A DNA stretch of 11,806 nucleotides from DATKMS01 sp041497995. Its GTDB lineage: Bacteria; Desulfobacterota; Binatia; HRBIN30. Positions within the stretch are counted from its first letter, which is position 1; the number at the start of each line of letters is the position of its first letter. The notes beneath the pieces are model-generated. The model worked only from the letters and a program-made list of their open reading frames with translations. It searched no databases and was not told the origin of the DNA. The stretch spans positions 1 to 11,806 of the forward strand of contig JBGQHM010000204.1 of assembly GCA_041497995.1 (NCBI GenBank), in the 5' to 3' direction. The position numbers and the translations under genes were made by a program. Of this stretch, positions 6,094 through 11,806 are shown piece by piece.

Positions 6094-6223
6094 CGAAGGC
6101 GAGCGCAAGCAGGTCACCGTGCTGTTCGCCGACGTGAAAGGTTCGATGGAGCTGGCGGAGCAGCTCGATCCAGAACAGTGGCATTTCGGCGCACCCATCG
6201 CGGACGAGGATCACGCGCAGCGG
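6092..6223 (+). pseudogene. Cyclase-domain remnant with internal deletion
   Basis: Frame 2 reads DEGERKQVTVLFADVKGSME, then LAEQLDPEQWH, then directly FGAPIADEDHAQR. The first block is the unmistakable beginning of the cyclase domain in zinc-ribbon/cyclase/ATPase/TPR proteins, including the first metal-binding aspartate (FAD). The last block is the segment that follows the second metal site. The ~35 residues that normally lie between (including the T-G-D-G motif with the second metal aspartate) are missing, with the frame preserved. After 6223 the sequence leaves the family and the frame stops at 6263-6265, inside the next gene. There is no plausible start codon except out-of-context ones. 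This is a dead fragment; together with 5228-5326 it reads as one ancestral gene interrupted by vapBC. Confidence 0.75.
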
Positions 6224-6227
6224 CGGC

Positions 6228-8354
6228 GTGACAGACGCACACCACGACCATCCGATGCCTGTTGAGCCCGAGCACCGCAAACTCGCCGCCATCATGTTCA
6301 CGGACATGGTCGGCTACAGCGCGCTAACGCAACGTAACGAGGCGTTGGCGCTGGCACTGCTCCACGCGCAACAGCAGGTGCTGCGACCGATTTTTGCGCA
6401 GTACAGCGGACGCGAAGTCAAAAGCACGGGCGACGGGTTTCTGGTGGAGTTCGCCAGCGCGTTGCAGGCGGTGCGCTGTGCCCTTGAAATTCAAAAGGGG
6501 ATGGTGCAGCGCAATTCGTCTGAGCCGCCGGAACGGCGCATTCAAGTGCGCATCGGCCTGCATCTCGGTGACATCGAGACGCGCGACGGCGACGTCTTCG
6601 GTGACGGCGTAAACATCGCCGCCCGCGTCGAGCCGCTCGCCGACGCCGGCGGCATCTGCATCACCGGCGCGGTGGCGGATCAGGTGCGCAACAAAATCGA
6701 CGAGCCTCTCGAGCTGGTGCGCCGGCCCGAGATGAAGAACATCCAGGCGCCCATCGACGTGTACCGCGTCGTGCTGCCGTGGACGGAGGGGGCGCCGGGA
6801 GGTGCGCGGCGGAAGGCGGGCGCGAAGACGTGGCACCGTCCCGGACTCGCCGTACTCATCGCGGTTCTTCTCATCGCGGCCGGCGTAACGGTGTGGCGGT
6901 ATCGACAACCTGCCGCACCCGCGCCACAGGTGGCGAGCCCATCGACCGCGCCGGCGCGACCGGCTCACGCCGAGGGTCGCAAGTCCGTCGCCGTGCTGCC
7001 GTTCGCGAACATGAGCGGCAACGATGCGGACGAGTATCTGAGCGACGGCATGAGCGAAGAGATCATCACCGCGCTGTCGAAAGTCAGCGGCCTGCGCGTC
7101 GCCGCACGCACCTCGTCGTTCTTCTTCAAGGGCAAGAACGAGGACATTAAAAAGATTGGTGAACAGCTGCGTGTCGGCACCGTGCTCGAAGGCAGCGTGC
7201 GCAAGGCCGGCACGAAGCTGCGCGTGACGGCGCAGCTCATCAACGTCGAGGACGGCTATCACCTGTGGTCGGAGAACTATGATGAAGACACCGCAGACAT
7301 CCTGGCCATCGAGAGCACGGTCGCGCAGCGTGTCGCGGGGGCGTTGAAGGCCACTTTGCTCGCCAGCGAGCAGGCACACCTGCAGAAAAAATCGACCGAC
7401 AACCCCGAAGCGCATCGGTTGTACCTGCAGGGCCGCTACTACACGAGCCGCTTCACCGCGGAGGGAATGAACAAAGGGCGCGACTATCTGCAACAGGCAA
7501 TCGCCATCGACCCGGGCTACGCATTGGCGTACCTGGGGCTGGCCTACTACTACGTTGGTGTCAGCGACTATTATGTAGCCCCGAAAGACGCCATGCCCCA
7601 ATTGCGCGCCGCTGCGGAGAAAGCTCTCCAGCTCGACGCGACCCTTGCCGAAGCCCACGCCTTCCTCGCGACGTTTCACACGAACTATGAATGGGACGGG
7701 TCAGCTGCCGCGGACGAATACAAGCAAGCGCTCACGCTTGATGCCGACTGCGTTTTCGCGCACCAAGGGGTTGGGGGGTACCTTGTTCTGACCGGACGCG
7801 GATCGGAAGGTTTGGCCGAGCTCAGGCGGGCCGCGGAAATCGATCCCCTCTCGCCCGAGGCCAACACGATTCTCGGTCAAGGACTGTATTTCCTGCGCCG
7901 CTACGACGACGCGATTGTCGAGTTACGGACGATCGTCGACAGGGACCCCACCTATTGGTGGGCGAACACGTTCTTGGGCCGCGCGTATGTGCAGAAGGGG
8001 GACCTGGAGCGGGCCGTGCCGATGCTGCGACACGCGCGCGAGCTCGATCCGCGCGACCCCGAGAGCCTCGGCGCGCTGGGCCAGGCGTATGCCGTCGCCG
8101 GCGATCGTACCGCGGCGCAGAAGACCATCGAGGAACTTCGCCAACGGTCACGAGAAGGCTACGTAGCAGCCTATGATTTCGCGGTGATTCACGCCGCTTT
8201 GGGCGAGACCGATCAGGCCTTCGCGAGGCTGCAGAAGGCCTATGACGATCGTTCCTTCTACATGACGTGGCTGAAGGTGGATCCTCAGCTTGATCCCCTC
8301 CGGTCAGACCCGCGCTTCGCGGAACTGGTGAAGAAGGTGGGGTTGGACAAGTGA
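6228..8354 (+). CDS. Membrane-anchored class III adenylate cyclase with FlgO/TolB-N-like and TPR domains (tandem gene 1)
   Basis: The 708-residue protein has an N-terminal cyclase homology domain (~17-183). All canonical class III residues are present: metal aspartates D26 (FTDMVGYS) and D69 (STGDGF), adenine-selecting K65 and D122, and transition-state N129 and R133 (GDGVNIAAR). It should therefore make cAMP from ATP. A single membrane helix (~205-223, LAVLIAVLLIAAGVTVW) leads to a segment starting KSVAVLPFANMSGNDADEYL and running to ~370, of the FlgO/TolB-N-like type common in TPR-linked cyclases and transcription factors. TPR repeats follow (~395-675), for example AIAIDPGYALAYLGLAYYY. The TPR half is probably extracytoplasmic and may sense or scaffold, which is inference. 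The GTG 6228 start gives the longest frame; ATG 6255 (residue 10) is an alternative, and neither has a clear ribosome binding site. The start lies at the edge of a cyclase remnant. Its last four bases overlap the next gene. Confidence 0.88.
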   Translation: MTDAHHDHPMPVEPEHRKLAAIMFTDMVGYSALTQRNEALALALLHAQQQVLRPIFAQYSGREVKSTGDGFLVEFASALQAVRCALEIQKGMVQRNSSEPPERRIQVRIGLHLGDIETRDGDVFGDGVNIAARVEPLADAGGICITGAVADQVRNKIDEPLELVRRPEMKNIQAPIDVYRVVLPWTEGAPGGARRKAGAKTWHRPGLAVLIAVLLIAAGVTVWRYRQPAAPAPQVASPSTAPARPAHAEGRKSVAVLPFANMSGNDADEYLSDGMSEEIITALSKVSGLRVAARTSSFFFKGKNEDIKKIGEQLRVGTVLEGSVRKAGTKLRVTAQLINVEDGYHLWSENYDEDTADILAIESTVAQRVAGALKATLLASEQAHLQKKSTDNPEAHRLYLQGRYYTSRFTAEGMNKGRDYLQQAIAIDPGYALAYLGLAYYYVGVSDYYVAPKDAMPQLRAAAEKALQLDATLAEAHAFLATFHTNYEWDGSAAADEYKQALTLDADCVFAHQGVGGYLVLTGRGSEGLAELRRAAEIDPLSPEANTILGQGLYFLRRYDDAIVELRTIVDRDPTYWWANTFLGRAYVQKGDLERAVPMLRHARELDPRDPESLGALGQAYAVAGDRTAAQKTIEELRQRSREGYVAAYDFAVIHAALGETDQAFARLQKAYDDRSFYMTWLKVDPQLDPLRSDPRFAELVKKVGLDK
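8329..8354 (+). repeat. 26-bp direct repeat at gene 1 3' end (second copy 10386-10411)
   Basis: The last 26 bases of tandem gene 1, encoding the tail KKVGLDK and the stop codon, are identical to the last 26 bases of tandem gene 2 at 10386-10411. Identity at synonymous positions over this stretch indicates recent duplication or gene conversion. The next gene starts in the overlapping GTGA at copy 1, whereas a 29-bp gap follows copy 2. Confidence 0.85.
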
Positions 8355-10411
8355 CCGCCCAAGAGCCCGACAACACCTTCACGCGCCGCGTCTGCGCCGT
8401 CCTGCTTGCGGATGTGACCGGGTTCAGCAGGCTGATGGGCGAGAACGACGAGCGCACGGCGCACGCGGTGCACCATCTGCAGTCGATCGCGCAGGGGATC
8501 GTCAGCGAGCACAACGGCCGCGCCGAGCCGGTGGCCGGCGACGCGTTGTTCGCCACCTTCGACAGCGTGGTCGCCGCAGTGCAGGCGGCGGTGGCGTTGC
8601 AGCGGCGCATCGCCGCGGAACCGTTCGAAGGCCAACAATTGCAGATCCGCATCGGCGTGCACCTCGGCGACGTGTTGCTGCGCGACGGCCGCGCCTTCGG
8701 TGACGCGATCAACATTGCCGCGCGCCTGGAAGCGCTGGCGCGGCCGGGGACGATCTGTATCTCCGAAGGCGTCTACCGCCAGGTGCGCAACACGCTCGAC
8801 GAGCAATTCATCGATCTCGGCCGGCAGAAGCTGAAGAACATCTCCGATCCAGTGCACGCGTATTTGATCGTGCCCAAGGGCGCGGCACAGCGCCCGGCGA
8901 CCCGGCGCTCTGTCCTGCGCTGGGCCATTGCGGCCAGTGCACTCGTGATGGTGGTCGTTGGTGGCGGCGTTGCCGTATGGCGTCACCAGTCGGTTGCACC
9001 GGCCGCGCCGAATCCGATTGCCCACAACGTGGATCGCAAGTCCATCGCCGTGTTGCCGTTCGTCAATATGAGCTCGGACAAGGAGAACGAGTATTTCAGC
9101 GACGGCATCACTGAGGACCTGATCATGGCGCTGTCTAAGGTGTCGGGCTTGCACGTCGCGGCGCGCACCTCGTCCTTTGCGTTCAAAGGCAAGAACGAAG
9201 ACATCCGCACCATCGGCACGCAGCTCAACGTCGCCACCGTCCTCGAAGGCAGCGTTGCCAAGGCCGGCAATCGAGTGCGCATCACGGCGCAGCTCATCAA
9301 TGTGCAGGACGGCTACCATCTCTGGTCGGACAGCTACGACCGCGACCTGCAGGACATCTTCGCCATCCGCAGCCAGGTAGCGCAGACAGTGGCGAAGGCG
9401 CTGCAGGTGACGCTCGCGGCCGACGAGCGACAGAGGCTCGAGCAAAAGCCGACGCAGGACCTGGAGGCGTATCAGCTCTATCTCAAGGGCCGCTACTTCG
9501 TGAACCGCTACACCGAAGACGGGATGAAAAGGGGACTCGCCTTTCTGCAGCAGGCGATTGCGCTCGACCCCGGCTACGCGCTCGCTTACGTCGGCCTGGC
9601 CCACTACTACGAGGTCGCGAATGACTGGTTCGCGGCGCCGAAGGACGCGATGCCGAAGATGCGCGCCGCGGCGGAGAAGGCCTTGCAGATCGACCCCACC
9701 CTGTTCGAGGCGCACACCTGGTTGGCCTCGGTCGCCTGGATGTACGACTGGAACTGGTCGGTGGCCGATGAGGAGTACAAGCGTGCGCTCGCGCTCGACG
9801 CGAACAGCGCCGTCGCGCACTCGTACTACGGTATGTACCTGTCGACGATTGGATCGGCGGCCGAGGGCATCGCCCAGTCGAGGAGAGCCGTGGAGATCGA
9901 TCCTCTCTCTCCGGAGGCCAATACCTTTCTTGGTATGGGTCTTTATTTTGCTCGCCGCCATGCCGAGGCGATCGCGCAGTTCCGCGAGACGCTCGAAATG
10001 GATCCCAACTATTCGTTCGCCCACTACTGGTTGGGCCGAGCATACGTGCAGAACGGAGAGCCGGAGCGCGGCATCGCCGAGCTGCGCCGGGCGAAGGAGG
10101 CCGATCCGCACAACCCGGACATGACGAGCGCACTGGGCTACGCGTATGCGATGGCGGGCGACCGCGACGCGGCGCAGAGGGTGATCGAGGAATTGCACCA
10201 GCAGGCCAACGCGAGTTACGTGTCCCCATATTTTTTCGCGGTGATCTATGCAGCGTTGGGCGAGACCGACCGGGCCTTCGCCCACCTCCACGGGGCGTAT
10301 GACGATCGCAGCTTCTTCGTTGCGGGGCTGAAGAGGGACTCGATGCTGGATGCCCTGCGCGCCGACCCTCGCTTCGCCGCGTTGTTGAAGAAGGTGGGGT
10401 TGGACAAGTGA
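8351..10411 (+). CDS. Membrane-anchored class III cyclase-like protein with FlgO/TolB-N-like and TPR domains (tandem gene 2)
   Basis: The 686-residue protein has the same architecture as the preceding gene: cyclase homology domain (~10-175), one membrane helix (~189-209, LRWAIAASALVMVVVGGGVAV), a FlgO/TolB-N-like segment from KSIAVLPFVNMSSDKENEYF (230 onward), then TPRs (~370-670). Metal aspartates D21 (LLADVTGFS) and D64 (VAGDALF) and transition-state N121 and R125 (INIAAR) are kept. The positions that normally carry the purine-selecting Lys and Asp are P60 and R114, so substrate or activity may differ from a standard adenylate cyclase. It starts at GTG 8351 inside the previous stop (GTGA), implying translational coupling. 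The front half is nearly identical to the next gene, whereas the TPR half resembles the previous gene. It ends in KKVGLDK like gene 1. Confidence 0.87.
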   Translation: MTAQEPDNTFTRRVCAVLLADVTGFSRLMGENDERTAHAVHHLQSIAQGIVSEHNGRAEPVAGDALFATFDSVVAAVQAAVALQRRIAAEPFEGQQLQIRIGVHLGDVLLRDGRAFGDAINIAARLEALARPGTICISEGVYRQVRNTLDEQFIDLGRQKLKNISDPVHAYLIVPKGAAQRPATRRSVLRWAIAASALVMVVVGGGVAVWRHQSVAPAAPNPIAHNVDRKSIAVLPFVNMSSDKENEYFSDGITEDLIMALSKVSGLHVAARTSSFAFKGKNEDIRTIGTQLNVATVLEGSVAKAGNRVRITAQLINVQDGYHLWSDSYDRDLQDIFAIRSQVAQTVAKALQVTLAADERQRLEQKPTQDLEAYQLYLKGRYFVNRYTEDGMKRGLAFLQQAIALDPGYALAYVGLAHYYEVANDWFAAPKDAMPKMRAAAEKALQIDPTLFEAHTWLASVAWMYDWNWSVADEEYKRALALDANSAVAHSYYGMYLSTIGSAAEGIAQSRRAVEIDPLSPEANTFLGMGLYFARRHAEAIAQFRETLEMDPNYSFAHYWLGRAYVQNGEPERGIAELRRAKEADPHNPDMTSALGYAYAMAGDRDAAQRVIEELHQQANASYVSPYFFAVIYAALGETDRAFAHLHGAYDDRSFFVAGLKRDSMLDALRADPRFAALLKKVGLDK
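10386..10411 (+). repeat. 26-bp direct repeat at gene 2 3' end (first copy 8329-8354)
   Basis: This is the second exact copy of the gene-end repeat, including the stop codon, 2057 bp from the first. Unlike copy 1, it is followed by a 29-bp spacer (10412-10440) before the next start, so any translational coupling to gene 3 would be weaker. Confidence 0.85.
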
Positions 10412-10440
10412 AGACTCGCATCGCGCGGGGCTGAGACTGC

Positions 10441-11806
10441 ATGGAACCCGACAGCACTTTCACCCGCCGCGTGTGCGCCGTGCTGCTCGCCGATGTTACC
10501 GGCTTTAGCAAGCTTATGGGCGAGAACGACGAGCGCACGGCGCACGCGGTGCATCATCTGCAGTCGATCGCGCAGGGCATCGTCGGCGAGCACAACGGCC
10601 GCGCCGAGCCGGTGGCCGGGGACGCGTTGTTCGCGACCTTCGACAGCGTGGTCGCCGCAGTGCAGGCGGCGGTGGCGCTGCAGCGGCGCATCGCCGAGGA
10701 GCCCTTCGAAGGTCAGCAGTTGCAGATCCGCATCGGCGTGCACCTCGGTGACGTGTTGCTGCGCGATGGCCGCGCCTTCGGCGATGCGATCAACATCGCC
10801 GCGCGCCTGGAGGCGCTGGCGCGGCCGGGGACGATCTGTGTCTCCGAGGGCGTCTACCGCCAGGTGCGCAACACGCTCGAGGAGCGCTTCGTCGACCTCG
10901 GCCGGCAGAAGCTGAAGAACATCTCCGATCCAGTGCACGCCTACCTCATCGTGCCGAGCGGCGCGCAGGGCCCGACGCGCCGGCGTCCCGCGCGGCGCTG
11001 GGCCGTGGCGGCAGGTGCGTTGGTGGTGCTGGCCGCCGCCGGGGTCTTCGCGTGGCGCCACCAACAGAGCGCCGTTCCCGACATGCCAAAGGCGCTCGGG
11101 CACGCCGACGAGCGCAAGTCCATCGCCGTCCTGCCGTTCGTGAACATGAGCTCCGACAAGGAGAACGAGTACTTCAGCGACGGCATCACCGAGGACTTGA
11201 TCACGGCGCTGTCAAAGGTGTCGGGCCTGCACGTCGCGGCGCGCACCTCGTCGTTCGCCTTCAAAGGGAAGAACGACGACGTCCGCACTATCGGCGCGCA
11301 ACTACACGTCGGCGCCGTCCTCGAAGGCAGCGTCGCCAAGGCCGGCAATCAGGTACGGATCACCGCGCAGCTCATCAACGTCGAGGACGGCTATCATCTT
11401 TGGTCGGACAGCTATGATCGCGAGTTGCAGGACATCTTCGCCATCCGCAGCCAGGTGGCGCAGACCGTGGCGAAGGCGCTGCAGGTCACTCTGGCGGCGG
11501 GCGAGAGCCAGACGCTCGGGCAGAAGCCGACGGAGGACTTGGAGGCGTATCAACTCTATTTGAAAGGCCGCCACGCGGCCGCGACCTTCACCGATCCAGT
11601 CAATGCCATGCGGTATCTGCAGCAGGCGATCGCGCGCGACCCCAACTACGCGTTGGCGTACGACGGCCTGGCATACTACTACTTTTCCGGGACCGACGGG
11701 CTGTTCGCGGGGAGCGAGTGTCTACCGCGCGCCCGCCAGGCGGCCGAGAAGGCGCTGCAGCTCGACCCGTCGTTGGCAGAGGCGCACACCTGGCTGGGCA
11801 CCGTGC
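10441..11806 (+). CDS. Membrane-anchored class III cyclase-like protein with FlgO/TolB-N-like and TPR domains (tandem gene 3, 3' end outside window)
   Basis: The frame is open from ATG 10441 to the window edge (455 codons so far). The cyclase homology domain (~7-172) keeps metal aspartates D18 and D61 and transition-state N118 and R122. As in gene 2, it has P57 and R111 at the purine-selecting positions. One membrane helix lies at ~187-206 (WAVAAGALVVLAAAGVFAW). The FlgO/TolB-N-like segment begins with RKSIAVLPFVNMSSDKENEY (226 onward), and the first TPRs start at ~367. Up to ~residue 378 it is nearly identical to gene 2 at protein level and contains long identical DNA runs at a 2081-bp offset. 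The TPR region then diverges sharply (GRHAAATFTDPVNAMRYLQQ). ATG 10441 matches the gene 2 start in alignment; no strong Shine-Dalgarno is seen in the 29-bp gap. Full length is probably near 690 residues, by analogy. Confidence 0.86.
   Translation, partial: MEPDSTFTRRVCAVLLADVTGFSKLMGENDERTAHAVHHLQSIAQGIVGEHNGRAEPVAGDALFATFDSVVAAVQAAVALQRRIAEEPFEGQQLQIRIGVHLGDVLLRDGRAFGDAINIAARLEALARPGTICVSEGVYRQVRNTLEERFVDLGRQKLKNISDPVHAYLIVPSGAQGPTRRRPARRWAVAAGALVVLAAAGVFAWRHQQSAVPDMPKALGHADERKSIAVLPFVNMSSDKENEYFSDGITEDLITALSKVSGLHVAARTSSFAFKGKNDDVRTIGAQLHVGAVLEGSVAKAGNQVRITAQLINVEDGYHLWSDSYDRELQDIFAIRSQVAQTVAKALQVTLAAGESQTLGQKPTEDLEAYQLYLKGRHAAATFTDPVNAMRYLQQAIARDPNYALAYDGLAYYYFSGTDGLFAGSECLPRARQAAEKALQLDPSLAEAHTWLGTV

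Noticed and set aside
6324..7679. Antisense open frame (451 codons) opposite tandem cyclase 1
   Set aside because: It is a shadow of the + strand cyclase, with Arg/His/Val-rich low-information translation and no start context.
8285..10291. Very long antisense open frame (668 codons) opposite tandem cyclase 2
   Set aside because: It mirrors a strongly conserved + strand coding region with clear domains; long antisense frames are expected from high-GC codon use, and its translation has no recognisable domain.
1..11806. Integrase, transposase or tRNA/att site explaining the mosaic
   Set aside because: I found no such gene, no tRNA and no terminal inverted repeats in either strand by inspection.

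Overview
This is a GC-rich bacterial window in which every supported gene lies on the + strand. No ribosomal, tRNA or phage gene is present to fix the taxon. Proteins that join a class III cyclase to an ATPase or TPR region are expanded in many soil and environmental proteobacteria-like lineages, including deltaproteobacterial and Binatia- or Rokubacteria-type genomes. I infer an uncultured or soil bacterium of that kind, with low confidence.

Layout. Positions 1-1528 hold the C-terminal ~500 residues of a large zinc-ribbon/cyclase/ATPase/TPR signalling protein. A flavin monoamine oxidase follows at 1572-2930. The stretch 2931-6265 alternates intact cargo genes with broken pieces of the same cyclase-ATPase family. 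In order these are an ATPase-domain fragment (2982-3175), a HicB-HicA toxin-antitoxin pair (3239-3711), a double zinc-ribbon piece (3737-3958), a glycerol-dehydrogenase-like enzyme (4032-5228), a second zinc-ribbon piece (5228-5365), an AbrB/VapB-VapC toxin-antitoxin pair (5428-6093), and a cyclase-domain piece with an internal deletion (6092-6223). From 6228 to the window end there are three tandem membrane-anchored class III cyclases, each with a FlgO/TolB-N-like segment; TPR repeats follow (only the first ones are visible in gene 3). The third gene runs off the end.

How the genes relate. The three tandem cyclases probably form one transcription unit: the first two overlap by four bases and the last two are 29 bp apart. 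The first has the full class III adenylyl cyclase residue set. The second and third keep the metal-binding and transition-state residues but have Pro and Arg where the adenine-selecting Lys and Asp should be. The second looks like a mosaic, with a front half like the third and a back half like the first. The most unusual aspect of the window is the repeated pattern of cyclase-ATPase debris interleaved with cargo. In one case a vapBC pair lies between the zinc ribbon and the cyclase start of what reads as a single ancestral gene. Candidate operators are a near-perfect 21-bp palindrome before the dehydrogenase and an inverted repeat over the vapB promoter.
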